This document shows positions 16,890 through 26,494 of a stretch of 64,000 nucleotides of DNA, piece after piece; within the stretch, counting starts at the first letter, position 1; each line of letters opens with the position of its first letter. A program made the translations under genes and the position numbers. The notes below the pieces were generated by a model, which was not told the DNA's origin, did not search any database, and saw nothing but the letters and a program-made list of their open reading frames with translations. Location of the stretch: positions 434,001 through 498,000 of the forward strand of contig NZ_JACOPW010000002.1 of the NCBI RefSeq assembly GCF_015461845.1, in the 5' to 3' direction. The stretch is from Pseudomonas mucoides. GTDB taxonomy: Bacteria; Pseudomonadota; Gammaproteobacteria; Pseudomonadales; Pseudomonadaceae.

Positions 16890-18083
16890 TCAGTAGAGGC
16901 ATTCAACCGCCATGGCCGTGGCTTCGCCACCGCCGATGCAGATCGCTGCGACGCCGCGTTTCAGGCCTTTCTGGCGCAGGGCCGAAAGCAAGGTCACGAG
17001 AATCCGCGCGCCCGACGCACCAATCGGATGGCCCAAGGCGCACGCGCCGCCGTGAACGTTGACCTTCTCGTGCGCGATTTCCAGTTGGGTCATCGTTACC
17101 AGACTGACCACGGCGAACGCTTCGTTCACTTCAAACAGTTCGACCTGGTCCAGCGACCAGCCGGTTTTCTTCATCAACTTCTTGATCGCGCCCACGGGTG
17201 CCACCGGGAACAGGCCCGGTGTGTCGGCAAACGCCGCGTGGCCGTGAATCACGGCCAGTGGTTTCAGCCCTTGTTTCTCGGCTTCGGAACGGCGCATCAG
17301 CACCAGTGCCGCCGCGCCGTCGGAAATCGAACTGGAGTTCGCCGCCGTGACCGTACCGCCCTCGCGGAACGCTGGTTTCAACGAAGCAATCTTGTCCAGT
17401 TTGGCTTTCGGTGGCTGTTCGTCGTTGCTGATCAGTACTTGCTCCTTGCCGACCATGACCGACACCGGGACGATCTCGTCCTTGAAGCTGCCGTCCTTGA
17501 TCGCCTGCTGCGCGCGGGTGGTCGAGGCGATGGCAAAGGTGTCTTGCGCTTCGCGGGTGAACCCGTTGGTTTCCGCGCAATCCTCAGCAAAAGTGCCCAT
17601 CAGGCGGCCCTTGTCGTAGGCATCTTCCAGACCGTCGAGGAACATGTGATCGAGCACACGGCCGTGGCCCATGCGATAACCGCTGCGCGCGCGGTCCAGC
17701 AGGTACGGCGCGTTGGACATGCTTTCCATGCCGCCCGCGACCACCACATCAGCACTGCCGGCCATCAGCATGTCGTGGGCCAGAATCGCCGCTTCCATGC
17801 CCGAACCGCACATCTTGTTGAGCGTGGTGCAACGGGTCGATTTGTCCAGCCCGGCGCCCAGTGCAGCCTGACGCGCCGGCGCCTGGCCGAGGCCGGCGGA
17901 CAGCACGCAGCCAAACAGCACTTCTTCAACGGATTCGGCGTTGATGCCGGCGCGCTCGACGGCGGCACGGATGGCCAGGGCGCCGAGTTGCGGTGCGGTC
18001 AGGCTTTTCAGTTCGCCCTGAAACCCGCCCATCGGGGTGCGGACGGCGCTGACGATAACAATCGGATCGTTGGCAATGGTCAT
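16890..18083 (-). CDS. fadAx: Acetyl-CoA acyltransferase (thiolase)
   Basis: A 397-residue thiolase. The acylated cysteine lies in CTTLNKMCGSGMEAAILA (about C88-C94), and the C-terminal catalytic elements are HGGACALGHPIGASGARI and CIGGGEATAMAVE. It belongs to the degradative/biosynthetic acetyl-CoA acetyltransferase group and would cleave 2-methylacetoacetyl-CoA or acetoacetyl-CoA. The gene is 11 bp downstream of the SDR dehydrogenase. The symbol follows the P. putida operon with the same gene order (fadDx-fadB2x-fadAx-...); the assignment is by synteny and family, not by search. Confidence 0.87.
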   Translation of the reverse strand: MTIANDPIVIVSAVRTPMGGFQGELKSLTAPQLGALAIRAAVERAGINAESVEEVLFGCVLSAGLGQAPARQAALGAGLDKSTRCTTLNKMCGSGMEAAILAHDMLMAGSADVVVAGGMESMSNAPYLLDRARSGYRMGHGRVLDHMFLDGLEDAYDKGRLMGTFAEDCAETNGFTREAQDTFAIASTTRAQQAIKDGSFKDEIVPVSVMVGKEQVLISNDEQPPKAKLDKIASLKPAFREGGTVTAANSSSISDGAAALVLMRRSEAEKQGLKPLAVIHGHAAFADTPGLFPVAPVGAIKKLMKKTGWSLDQVELFEVNEAFAVVSLVTMTQLEIAHEKVNVHGGACALGHPIGASGARILVTLLSALRQKGLKRGVAAICIGGGEATAMAVECLY

Positions 18084-18094
18084 GTCAAAACTCC

Positions 18095-18859
18095 TTACTT
18101 GGCGGCCATGCGCAAGGCACCGTCGAGACGGATCACCTCGCCGTTGAGCATGCTGTTTTCAATGATATGCCGGACCAGCGCGGCGTACTCGCCGGGTTTG
18201 CCCAGGCGCGGCGGGAATGGCACGCCAGCGGCCAGCGAATCGCGCACTTCCTGGGTCATGCCGGCCATCATTGGCGTTTCGAAAATGCCCGGGGCGATGG
18301 TCATCACGCGGATGCCAAAACGCGCCAGTTCACGGGCGGCGGGCAAGGTCAGGCTGACGATGGCGCCTTTGGACGCGGCATAAGCCGCCTGGCCGATCTG
18401 GCCGTCATAGGCAGCGACCGAGGCCGTGTTGATGATCACGCCGCGTTCGCCATCGGCGTCCGGCTGGGTTTCGGCGATGGCCGCCGAGGCCAGGCGCAGC
18501 ATGTTGAAGCTGCCGATCAGGTTGACGTTGATCACCTGGCTGAAACTGGCCAATGCATGCGGGCCGTTCTTGCCGAGGATTTTCTCGCCACGCACGATAC
18601 CGGCGCAATTGACCAGACCGTTGAGGCCACCGAAGGCTTTGACCGTGGCCTGCACCGCCGCTTCCGCCGCCGCTTCGTTGCTGATGTCCGCGACCACGCT
18701 TTGCGCGCCCAGGCGCTGGGCCTGCGCCGCCACGGCCTCGGCATTCATGTCCACCAGCATCACTTTGGCGCCGGCCGCGACCAGCATTTCAGCCGTGGCG
18801 GCCCCCAGGCCGGAAGCACCGCCGGTGACCAGAAAAATCTTGTTTTCGATCTGCATCAT
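18095..18859 (-). CDS. fadB2x: 3-hydroxyacyl-CoA dehydrogenase, SDR type (HSD10-like)
   Basis: A 254-residue short-chain dehydrogenase. The start is the double ATG ([14 protein letters not shown]), 13 bp after the ligase stop; a longer upstream frame would lie inside the ligase gene. It has the nucleotide-binding [12 protein letters not shown], the NAG-like NCAGIV, the catalytic serine region [11 protein letters not shown], and YAASKGA. It resembles type II 3-hydroxyacyl-CoA dehydrogenase, which oxidises 3-hydroxy-2-methylbutyryl-CoA in isoleucine breakdown. Its position between ligase and thiolase fits that step. Confidence 0.87.
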   Translation of the reverse strand: MMQIENKIFLVTGGASGLGAATAEMLVAAGAKVMLVDMNAEAVAAQAQRLGAQSVVADISNEAAAEAAVQATVKAFGGLNGLVNCAGIVRGEKILGKNGPHALASFSQVINVNLIGSFNMLRLASAAIAETQPDADGERGVIINTASVAAYDGQIGQAAYAASKGAIVSLTLPAARELARFGIRVMTIAPGIFETPMMAGMTQEVRDSLAAGVPFPPRLGKPGEYAALVRHIIENSMLNGEVIRLDGALRMAAK

Positions 18860-18872
18860 TGTTTCCTTGGAT

Positions 18873-20537
18873 TCAAGCTGAAACGTTCTTCGCGGCGGCC
18901 TCTTGAGCCTTGGCGATTTCCTGGTTGCGCAAGATAAAGCGCTGCAATTTGCCGCTAGGGGTTTTCGGCAACTCGCTGACAAATTCGATTTCACGAGGAT
19001 AGGAATGCGCCGCCAGACGCTTGCGCACATGTTGGCGCAGTTCTTCGGCCAACTCCGGTGTGGCGCGGTATTGCTCGCAGATCACGACGAAGGCCTTGAC
19101 CAGTTCGGTGCGCTCCGGATCGGGTTTGCCGACCACCGCCGCCTCGACCACGGCCGGGTGCTCGATCAACGCACTTTCCACGTCGAACGGGCCGACGCGG
19201 TAGCCGGAGGTGGTGATCACGTCATCGCTGCGACCGACGAAGCTGATGCTGCCGTCCGGGTTCCACTCCACGGTGTCGCCACTTAAATAATAGTCGCCGA
19301 CGAACGCTTTGGTCGGCGCGCCTTCATAGCCGTTGAACCAGCACATCGGCGACTGGGTGCGATCGATGGCCAGAATGCCGGGCTGACCGACGCCGAGCTC
19401 CTTGTATTCTTCGTCCAGCACCACGATGCGGTGGCCAGGCGAGGCAAAACCGGCGGCGCCAACGTGAACCGGGTGTTCCAGTGCATGGTGATTGCACAGG
19501 ACCATGCCCAGTTCGGTCTGGCCGTAATGGTCGTGGATGACCACGCCGAGGTTGTCGGCGAACCAGCGGATCACTTCCGGGTTCAGCGGTTCGCCGGCGC
19601 TGCTGACGATGCGCAGCTTGCCCTTGATCGACTTGGCGAACTCGTCGCCGCCCGCGATCAGCAGGCGGTAAGCCGTCGGCGATCCGGTGAGGTTGGTGAT
19701 CCCATACTTGTTGATCACCCGGCAGGTGCTTTCGAGGGTGAATGGGCCATCGTAAAAGGTGATCGGATGCCCCATCGACATCGGCCCGGTGACGCCGAAA
19801 TAGATGCCGTAGGCCCAGCCCGGATCGGCCACGTTCCAGAACGCGTCTTCGGGACGCAAATCCACGGCGTCGCGGGTGTAGCTCTGGAACGCGACGATGG
19901 CTTTGAGCGGCACCGACAAGGCTTTCGAAGGGCCGGTGGTGCCCGAAGTGAACATCAACAGGAACGGGTCTTCGCCGGTCAGCAGCACCGGTTCGCAGTC
20001 GGCGGAATAATTCGCCAGTTCGGCCCAGAAGCTGTAATCGCCACGGACGATGCCCTGGCCTTTGGCGCCACCGACGGTGACGACGGTCGGGCAGTCGGCG
20101 ACTTCAGCGAGTTTCGGGCGATTGACCGCGTCGGTCACCACGACTTTGGCCCCGGAGCAGCCGAGACGGTGTTCGATGGCTTTGGGGCCGAACGCGGTAA
20201 ACAGCGGCTGATACACCGCCCCAATGCGCCAGGTGGCGAACACGGTGATCAATAATTCGATGTTGCGTGGCAGGAGGCCGGCGACCTTGTCGCCCTTCTT
20301 CACCCCTTGGGCCAGCAGGAAATTGGCAAAACGCGCGGCTTTATCCTGCAAGTCGCAGAAGGTGTACGTGGCGCTGGCGCCATCGCGCCCTTCCCAGAAC
20401 AGCGCAATGCGCCCCGGCAAGGCATGCCGGTCGCAACACTCGACACAGGCGTTGAGCGCTTGCAGGGAACCGCTGAGTGCGGCGTCGACGGTGTGCTGAT
20501 AATTGAACTGTGATGTGGCAGACAAGTAATCGCGCAT
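18873..20537 (-). CDS. fadDx: Acyl-CoA synthetase (AMP-forming)
   Basis: A 554-residue adenylate-forming enzyme. The P-loop-like motif [14 protein letters not shown], the [10 protein letters not shown] segment, the hinge region near [26 protein letters not shown], and the C-terminal catalytic lysine in [12 protein letters not shown] are all visible. It is the first gene of the operon and activates a carboxylic acid to its CoA thioester for the following four enzymes. The length and sequence resemble short/medium-chain synthetases. The operon promoter should lie in 20538-20685, upstream of which sits the AraC regulator in the same orientation. Confidence 0.86.
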   Translation of the reverse strand: MRDYLSATSQFNYQHTVDAALSGSLQALNACVECCDRHALPGRIALFWEGRDGASATYTFCDLQDKAARFANFLLAQGVKKGDKVAGLLPRNIELLITVFATWRIGAVYQPLFTAFGPKAIEHRLGCSGAKVVVTDAVNRPKLAEVADCPTVVTVGGAKGQGIVRGDYSFWAELANYSADCEPVLLTGEDPFLLMFTSGTTGPSKALSVPLKAIVAFQSYTRDAVDLRPEDAFWNVADPGWAYGIYFGVTGPMSMGHPITFYDGPFTLESTCRVINKYGITNLTGSPTAYRLLIAGGDEFAKSIKGKLRIVSSAGEPLNPEVIRWFADNLGVVIHDHYGQTELGMVLCNHHALEHPVHVGAAGFASPGHRIVVLDEEYKELGVGQPGILAIDRTQSPMCWFNGYEGAPTKAFVGDYYLSGDTVEWNPDGSISFVGRSDDVITTSGYRVGPFDVESALIEHPAVVEAAVVGKPDPERTELVKAFVVICEQYRATPELAEELRQHVRKRLAAHSYPREIEFVSELPKTPSGKLQRFILRNQEIAKAQEAAAKNVSA

Positions 20538-20685
20538 TGCCAGAATCCCTTTGTATTTTTATTAGGTTGGGGGAACCGTAAAAACCAGGGAAATACTCGC
20601 TCTGTGGGCAGAACGGGGCAATGGTCAAAGTTATCAAGTTGCGTGACTGCTTTGGCCAAGGTTCAGGAGGTGGGGCGCCCGAGCG

Positions 20686-20764
20686 GACGCCATCGCGGGC
20701 AAGCCACGCTCCCACAAGGGACTGCATTCCAAATGAGGGAGCGTGGCTTGCCCGCGATGGCGTC
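20686..20764. repeat. REP doublet, short-spacer class
   Basis: A long near-perfect inverted pair (GACGCCATCGCGGGCAAGCC and complement) flanks a GCATTCCAAATG spacer. It lies between the AraC gene and the acyl-CoA operon. Confidence 0.8.
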
Positions 20765-20788
20765 GGTCGTATCTATACAGGGTTTGGA

Positions 20789-21805
20789 TCAGTGCGCTTC
20801 GTTCAGAATCAGGCTGCGGTAATGCCCCGGATTAGACCCCGACCACTTGCGGAACGCCTTGTAGAACGAACTGGCATCGGCAAACCCCAACCGCGTCGCG
20901 ATCTCGGCGAAGCTGATGCTCGGCTCGGCCAGCCAGACGATTGCCAGTTCCTTGCGCACGCTGTCCTTGAGCCCTTGATAGGTCTGCCCTTCTTCCGCCA
21001 GACGCCGGCGCAAGGTTGAGGCCGATATGCACAGTTGCTGCGCCAAGGGTTCGGTCTCGGGCCACTGTTCAGCGGGGAGCTGTCGCAAGTTGTGCTTGAT
21101 TCGGCTCGCAAGGCTTTCCGGATCACGGTACTTGACCAGGATATTGGCCGGCGCATGGGCCAGGAAACGCTTGAGTTCTTCCGGGCTGCGCTTGATGGGT
21201 AAATCCAGGCAGTCGGCCGAGAAAATCATCCGGGTGCGCGGGCGGTCGAAGCGCAGGTTCTCGGAGAACATCACCTGATAGTCGTCGCAAAAATCCGGCG
21301 CGGCGCAGCGCAATTCGATGGCCAGAATCGGGATGCGCCGCCCGGCCAACCAGCAGGCCACGCCGTGGACGATCATCCAGTAGGTAAAGTAGGTGAAGGC
21401 GCGACGCGGGTCCTGGTCGTCTTCCAGCAGCACGATTTCGGCCAGGCTTTGCTGGCGAACCAATTGCGCGGGCACGTGTTCGAGCATCAACGACAGAAAG
21501 CTCAACCCCGTGATCAAACCAGCAGCGAGGCTGGGCTGAACCATGGAGCAACGACAAAGAAATTCGAGGCTGCCGGACTTGAGCTTGCGCGGGTCCATGC
21601 CAAAAAATTCGTCATCGCCACGCCGGGCCAGCAAGCGCCAGAGCCGCGCATAGGCGGTGGCCGGAACACGGGCATCGGTGGTCTGCAGCCAGGCCGGATC
21701 GATGCCGACCTTGTTCAACACCTCGTCGGTCGCCTGACCGGGGGCGCAACTTTGCAGCAGCGCTTCGCGCACCAGTTGAATGGAGATGGTGTCTTTTTCC
21801 GACAT
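20789..21805 (-). CDS. AraC-family transcriptional regulator
   Basis: A 338-residue protein from MSEKDTISIQ at 21805; an upstream ATG at 21844 would give 351 residues. The N-terminal 190 residues resemble the Arabinose_bd-type effector domain (PF12625) of OruR/ArgR-like Pseudomonas regulators. The C-terminal two-helix HTH is visible in ISASTLRRRLAEEGQTYQGLKDSVRKELA and FADASSFYKAFRKWSGSNPGHYR. It is in the same orientation as the acyl-CoA operon it precedes and probably activates it in response to a pathway acid or CoA ester. Confidence 0.85.
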   Translation of the reverse strand: MSEKDTISIQLVREALLQSCAPGQATDEVLNKVGIDPAWLQTTDARVPATAYARLWRLLARRGDDEFFGMDPRKLKSGSLEFLCRCSMVQPSLAAGLITGLSFLSLMLEHVPAQLVRQQSLAEIVLLEDDQDPRRAFTYFTYWMIVHGVACWLAGRRIPILAIELRCAAPDFCDDYQVMFSENLRFDRPRTRMIFSADCLDLPIKRSPEELKRFLAHAPANILVKYRDPESLASRIKHNLRQLPAEQWPETEPLAQQLCISASTLRRRLAEEGQTYQGLKDSVRKELAIVWLAEPSISFAEIATRLGFADASSFYKAFRKWSGSNPGHYRSLILNEAH

Positions 21806-21873
21806 TGAGCGCGGTGAGCCCTGTTGTTTTTTGAGTGTGGGCATCTTACCGCAGCCGTTTGCCCAGTGCAGAT

Positions 21874-21970
21874 CCCTGTAGGAGTGAGCCTGCTCGCGAT
21901 AGCGGTGTGTCAGTCACCTCAGTTGCTGACAGTCAGTCCACCATCGCGAGCAGGCTCACTCCTACAGGGG
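21874..21970. repeat. REP doublet, long-spacer class
   Basis: Inverted CCCTGTAGGAGTGAGCCTGC units around a spacer with GTGTCAGTCACC and GCTGACAGTCAG. It lies between the divergent AraC gene and the iron operon. Confidence 0.8.
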
Positions 21971-22030
21971 AATGTGTGATGCTCAAGGTCGTTCAGGTTA
22001 GGTTCAGGTAAATGGCAATCAACCCCATAT

Positions 22031-22049
22031 GGGAATGAGTGTCATTATG
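22031..22049. promoter_or_regulatory. Putative Fur box upstream of the efe operon
   Basis: GGGAATGAGTGTCATTATG matches 13 of 19 positions of the consensus GATAATGATAATCATTATC by eye, including the symmetric AATGA-TCATT core. It lies 38 bp before the efeU start, where Fur repression of an iron uptake operon is expected. Confidence 0.45.
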
Positions 22050-22087
22050 TTACAAATTAGCACCCTATCTAATTCCACCGGTGCTGA

Positions 22088-22927
22088 ATGCTCGTTCCTT
22101 TCCTGATCATGCTGCGCGAAGGCATTGAAGCCGCGTTGATCGTTGGCATCATCGCCAGCTACCTCAAGCAAACCGGCCGTGGCCAGTGGATGCCCGCCGT
22201 GTGGATCGGCGTGTTCCTCGCCGCCGCCCTGGCCCTGCTGGTGGGCGGTGGCCTGGAGCTGGTCAGCGCCGAGTTCCCGCAGAAACAACAAGAGCTGTTT
22301 GAAGGCGTGGTCGGTCTGGTGGCCGTCGGCATTCTCAGTTCCATGGTGTTCTGGATGCGTAAAGTGGCGCGTTCGATCAAGCATTCCTTGCATGTATCCC
22401 TTGATCACGCGCTGACCGGTTCCAGAAACCAGGTGTTCGCGCTGATCGCCATGGTGTTTTTCGCCGTGGCCCGGGAAGGCCTGGAGACAGTGTTCTTCCT
22501 GCTCGCCGTGTTCCAGCAAAGCGAAGGCCCCGCCGCGCCCATCGGCGCCCTGCTCGGCCTGGCTTTGGCCGTCATCATCGGTTTCCTCATCTATACCGGC
22601 AGCATGCGCCTGAACCTCAGTGCGTTTTTCCGCTGGACCGGGTTGTTCATCCTCGTGGTCGCCGCCGGCATTCTCGCCAACTCGGTGCAGGCGCTGCATG
22701 AAGCCGGGCTGTGGAATCACCTGCAAACCGTGCTGTTCGATTTCAGCGCCACGCTGCCGATGGACGGCCCGCTGGGCTCGGTGCTGGCAGGCATGTTCGG
22801 CTATCAGGACGCGCCAACCGTCAGCACCGTCGGCGCTTATCTGATTTACCTGGTGGTGGCGCTGGGGATGTTTTTTCTCCCGGCCCCGGCACCCGCAAAA
22901 CAGTCTTCTTCCGTTTCCAGTCAGTAA
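22088..22927 (+). CDS. efeU: Ferrous iron permease EfeU (FTR1 family)
   Basis: A 279-residue, seven-helix inner-membrane permease of the Ftr1/EfeU family. Both REGLE-type iron-binding motifs are present: REGIE at residues 10-14 and REGLE at 129-133, each within a membrane helix. EfeU moves iron across the inner membrane, fed by periplasmic EfeO and EfeB. It begins a four-gene operon with short gaps (8-24 bp), and a Fur-like site lies upstream. The open frame is intact, unlike the frameshifted efeU of E. coli K-12. Confidence 0.93.
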   Translation: MLVPFLIMLREGIEAALIVGIIASYLKQTGRGQWMPAVWIGVFLAAALALLVGGGLELVSAEFPQKQQELFEGVVGLVAVGILSSMVFWMRKVARSIKHSLHVSLDHALTGSRNQVFALIAMVFFAVAREGLETVFFLLAVFQQSEGPAAPIGALLGLALAVIIGFLIYTGSMRLNLSAFFRWTGLFILVVAAGILANSVQALHEAGLWNHLQTVLFDFSATLPMDGPLGSVLAGMFGYQDAPTVSTVGAYLIYLVVALGMFFLPAPAPAKQSSSVSSQ

Positions 22928-22935
22928 GGGCTTTC

Positions 22936-24135
22936 ATGTCAACGCCAACTCCAAACGTGGCCGCACCTTCCAGGGCTTTGCGCTGGGCGGTGGCCGGTTC
23001 GGTGATCGTGATGATCGCCGCCGGCGGCCTGTTCTACTACGCCTCGAACATGGCCGCGGCCAAACGCCAGGCCAACCATGACGAAATCGTGGTGAACATT
23101 CACCCGCACAGCTGCGAGCCGAATGCGTTGACGGTCCCGGCCGGTCGCGCCAGTTTCCGCATCGTCAACCGCTCGGACCGCGCCGTGGAATGGGAAATCC
23201 TCGACGGCGTGCTAGTGCTCGAAGAGCGCGAGAACATCGCGCCGGGCCTGAGCCAGGTGATCAACGCCAACCTTGCGCCCGGCGACTACACGATCACCTG
23301 TGGCTTGCTCAGCAACCCGCGCGGCACCTTGCACGTGACCTCGACGGCCGCGTCCGACGCCGCCGCCAAGGCCAAACCGTCGATGGCCGCGTTCATCGGG
23401 CCGCTGTCGGAATTTCGCGTGTACCTGAGCAGCCAGAGCACGGCGCTGATCAAAGCCGTCACCGCGCTTGAGCAAGCGATCGAGGCTGGCGACCTCAACC
23501 AGGCGCAAGCCTTGTATGTGCCGGCCCGTGCTGCGTATCAACGCATCGCCCCGGCCGCACAGCGCCTGGCCGAACTGGACAATGCGATCAATGCCCGCGC
23601 CGACTATTTCGAAAAACGCGAACAGGACCCGGCCTTCGTCGGCTTCCATCGCCTGGAATACGCGCTGTTCCAGCAACGCAACCTCAACGGCCTGACGCCA
23701 GTGGCGCAACGCCTGACCAGTGATGTCACCACGCTCAAACAACAACTGCTCGCCGAGCCGCTGCCGCCGGAACAACTGGTGAGCATTGTTGTGCGCAACC
23801 TCAACACCCTCGCCGACGTACGCGCCAGCAGCGGTGAAGAAGAACGCTACAGCCACACCGACCTCAACGGATTCGCCGCCAACCTCGACGTCGCGCACAA
23901 AGTTGTCGAGCTGTTGCGACCGATGCTGAGCAAGATCGCCGCTGACGTTCTGTCGAAGATCGACAGCGCCCTCACCGCCTTCGACAGCGAACTCAATGGC
24001 CTCAAGGTCAAGGACGGCTACGCCAGCTACGACAGTGTCAGCGCCGAACAACGCAAACAGATCGCCGACAAGGCCCAGGCACTGGCCGACGCCCTCGACA
24101 CCATCGATCCCGCCCTTGGCCTGTCCGGCCTGTAA
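22936..24135 (+). CDS. efeO: EfeO: cupredoxin plus M75 (imelysin-like) iron uptake protein
   Basis: A 399-residue protein. The ATG at 22936 is chosen because the frame upstream of it overlaps efeU without similarity. An N-terminal hydrophobic segment (residues about 17-37, AVAGSVIVMIAAGGLFYYA) acts as signal or anchor. A cupredoxin-like domain follows (about 45-140), then the M75 peptidase-like domain containing the conserved HxxE (H238-R-L-E241 in GFHRLEY) and the EEERYSHTDL segment. EfeO binds iron in the periplasm and hands it to EfeU. The gene is followed by efeB after 18 bp. Confidence 0.9.
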   Translation: MSTPTPNVAAPSRALRWAVAGSVIVMIAAGGLFYYASNMAAAKRQANHDEIVVNIHPHSCEPNALTVPAGRASFRIVNRSDRAVEWEILDGVLVLEERENIAPGLSQVINANLAPGDYTITCGLLSNPRGTLHVTSTAASDAAAKAKPSMAAFIGPLSEFRVYLSSQSTALIKAVTALEQAIEAGDLNQAQALYVPARAAYQRIAPAAQRLAELDNAINARADYFEKREQDPAFVGFHRLEYALFQQRNLNGLTPVAQRLTSDVTTLKQQLLAEPLPPEQLVSIVVRNLNTLADVRASSGEEERYSHTDLNGFAANLDVAHKVVELLRPMLSKIAADVLSKIDSALTAFDSELNGLKVKDGYASYDSVSAEQRKQIADKAQALADALDTIDPALGLSGL

Positions 24136-24153
24136 GCAGAAGACGACATTCAG

Positions 24154-25452
24154 ATGAACGATTCAGAGCAATTCAACCTCCAGCGTCGCCGGGTCTTGAT
24201 GGGCATGGGCGCCGCCGGTATCGCATTGGCCGGCAGCGCCCTGAGCTGCCCGGCGATGGCCGCCAGCCCCGCGCAAGTTACCGAAGCGCCGAGCAGCGAC
24301 CAGACCGAAGACCGCCACGCGTTCCATGGCAAACACCAGACCGGCATCGTCACCCCGCGCCCGGCGTCGGGCATGCTGGTGTCGTTTGATGTGTTGGCCA
24401 GCAACCGCGAAGACCTCGAGCGGCTGTTCCGTACCCTCAACGAGCGCATCGCGTTTTTGATGAAGGGCGGCCCGGTGACCCAGGTCGATCCTAAATTGCC
24501 GCCAGTGGACTCCGGGATTCTCGGCCCGGTGGTGACGCCGGACAATCTGACCATCACCGTCTCGGTGGGCGAGTCGCTATTCGATGAGCGCTTCGGTCTG
24601 GCCAACGTCAAACCCAAGCGGTTGATACGCATGGTCGGTTTCCCCAACGATGCGCTGGAAGCTGACTGCTGCCACGGCGACTTGAGCGTGCAGTTCTGTT
24701 CCAACACCACGGACACCAACATCCACGCCCTGCGCGACATCGTGAAAAACCTCCCGGATTTGCTGCTGGTGCGCTGGAAACAGGAAGGCAGCGTGCCGCC
24801 GCAGGCCCCGGCGAAACCGGGTGTTCCGGCACAGAGTGCGCGCAACTTCCTCGGTTTCCGCGACGGCTCGGCCAACCCTGACTCCAACAACGCCAATGCC
24901 ATGGACAGCATTGTCTGGGTCCAGCCCGACAGCGATGAACCGGCCTGGGCGGTAAATGGCAGCTATCAAGCGGTGCGGATTATCCGCAACTTCGTCGAGC
25001 GCTGGGACCGCACGCCGTTGCAGGAACAGGAAAGCATTCTCGGACGGGTCAAAAGCACCGGAGCCCCCATGGGCGGCGCCCATGAAACCGAGGTGCCGGA
25101 CTACGCCAAAGACCCGGAAGGCAAACTGACCAAACTCGACGCGCACATCCGCCTGGCCAACCCGCGCACCGCCGCGACCCAGGCCAACCTGATCCTGCGC
25201 CGTCCGTTCAACTACTCCAATGGCGTGAACAAAAACGGTCAGCTCGACATGGGCTTGCTGTTCATCTGTTACCAGGCCGATCTGGAAAAAGGCTTCATCA
25301 CCGTGCAAACCCGTCTGAACGGCGAACCGCTGGAGGAATACCTCAAGCCTGTCGGCGGCGGCTACTTCTTCACTTTGCCGGGTGTCACGGGCGATCAGGA
25401 TTTCATCGGTCGCTCGCTGCTGGACGCCACCCATTCAACAACAACCGCCTAA
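24154..25452 (+). CDS. efeB: EfeB: Tat-exported DyP-type haem peroxidase/deferrochelatase
   Basis: A 432-residue protein with a twin-arginine signal ([19 protein letters not shown], residues about 9-27), so it is exported folded with haem. The DyP-family GFRDG motif is at residues 234-238, and the probable axial haem histidine is H331 in [10 protein letters not shown]. EfeB oxidises ferrous iron or extracts iron from haem in the periplasm to supply EfeU. Order and spacing agree with efeUOB operons. The C-terminal [15 protein letters not shown] segment is typical of EfeB. Confidence 0.92.
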   Translation: MNDSEQFNLQRRRVLMGMGAAGIALAGSALSCPAMAASPAQVTEAPSSDQTEDRHAFHGKHQTGIVTPRPASGMLVSFDVLASNREDLERLFRTLNERIAFLMKGGPVTQVDPKLPPVDSGILGPVVTPDNLTITVSVGESLFDERFGLANVKPKRLIRMVGFPNDALEADCCHGDLSVQFCSNTTDTNIHALRDIVKNLPDLLLVRWKQEGSVPPQAPAKPGVPAQSARNFLGFRDGSANPDSNNANAMDSIVWVQPDSDEPAWAVNGSYQAVRIIRNFVERWDRTPLQEQESILGRVKSTGAPMGGAHETEVPDYAKDPEGKLTKLDAHIRLANPRTAATQANLILRRPFNYSNGVNKNGQLDMGLLFICYQADLEKGFITVQTRLNGEPLEEYLKPVGGGYFFTLPGVTGDQDFIGRSLLDATHSTTTA

Positions 25453-25476
25453 CAACGCCCAACACGGAACCGCCCC

Positions 25477-26301
25477 ATGAAAAAGTCGCCACTCGCTTTG
25501 CTGCTGACCCTTGGCTTGCTCAACACTCCGTTTTCAGCGTTCGCGGCGACCGCGCCGCTGGACCTGGTGGGGCCGGTCTCGGACTACAAGATCTACGTCA
25601 CCGAACAACTGGACGAATTGGCCAGCCATACCCAGCCATTCACCGACGCGGTGAAAAAAGGTGACTTGGCCACCGCGCAAAGGCTCTATGCCCCGACCCG
25701 CGTCTACTACGAGTCGATCGAGCCGATTGCCGAGCTGTTCAGTGACCTGGACGCGTCCATCGACTCCCGCGTCGACGACCACGAAAAAGGTGTGGACGCC
25801 TCCGACTTCACCGGCTTCCACCGCCTCGAATACTCGCTGTTCTCGGAAAAAAGCACCCAAGGCCTGGGCGACCTGGCCGACGGTTTGAACAAAGACGTCA
25901 AGGATCTGCAAACCCGCGTCGCTGGCCTGACCTTCCCGCCTGAGAAAGTCGTCGGCGGCGCGGCGGCGTTGCTGGAAGAAGTGGCGGCGACCAAGATCTC
26001 CGGCGAAGAAGACCGTTACAGCCACACCGACCTGTATGACTTCCAGGGCAACGTCGACGGCGCAAAGAAAATCGTCGACCTGTTCCGACCGCAGATCCAG
26101 AAGCAGGACGCGGCGTTCATCGCCAAGGTCGACAAGAACTTCGCGACCGTGGACAAGATCCTGGCCAAGTACAAGACCAAGGACGGTGGTTTCGAAACGT
26201 ATGACAAGGTGAAAGAGAGCGACCGCAAGGCGCTGGTTGGGCCGGTGAATACGCTGGCGGAAGATTTGTCGACGTTGCGTGGGAAACTCGGTTTGAACTG
26301 A
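25477..26301 (+). CDS. EfeM/EfeO-like periplasmic M75 protein
   Basis: A 274-residue protein with a Sec signal peptide (residues 1-24, cleaved near FAATA), followed by an M75 domain only, without a cupredoxin. HxxE is present at H115-R-L-E118, and the EEDRYSHTDL segment is shared with EfeO. It closely resembles the C-terminal domain of the upstream EfeO, so it probably arose by duplication, and corresponds to the EfeM form found in Pseudomonas. A role as a second metal-binding feeder of EfeU is inferred from the operon. A REP doublet follows. Confidence 0.85.
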   Translation: MKKSPLALLLTLGLLNTPFSAFAATAPLDLVGPVSDYKIYVTEQLDELASHTQPFTDAVKKGDLATAQRLYAPTRVYYESIEPIAELFSDLDASIDSRVDDHEKGVDASDFTGFHRLEYSLFSEKSTQGLGDLADGLNKDVKDLQTRVAGLTFPPEKVVGGAAALLEEVAATKISGEEDRYSHTDLYDFQGNVDGAKKIVDLFRPQIQKQDAAFIAKVDKNFATVDKILAKYKTKDGGFETYDKVKESDRKALVGPVNTLAEDLSTLRGKLGLN

Positions 26302-26323
26302 GGTTTTGTAGCGTCTGGGCTGT

Positions 26324-26405
26324 CCCCATCGGGAGCAAGCTCGCCCCCACAGGGGTTTTGTGTTGATCACAGTTTCAGTGTGGGAGCGGGCTTGCCCTCG
26401 ATGGC
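26324..26405. repeat. REP doublet
   Basis: Inverted family A units (CCCCATCGGGAGCAAGCTCG and GTGTGGGAGCGGGCTTGCCC) after the efe operon. The first carries a GGGAGC variation from the usual CGCGAGC. Confidence 0.7.
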
Positions 26406-26494
26406 ATTATCACTATCACCGATATTCCCCCCGCTTTCCCGATACCCGCGCTACCATCCCCGCAAACAATAAAAGCTCACGGAAGGCTCACCCC

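Noticed and set aside
15631..18383. Plus-strand frames of 372 and 451 codons opposite the acyl-CoA dehydrogenase, thiolase and SDR genes
   Set aside because: Antisense of strongly conserved enzymes; compositional artefact of GC-rich third positions.
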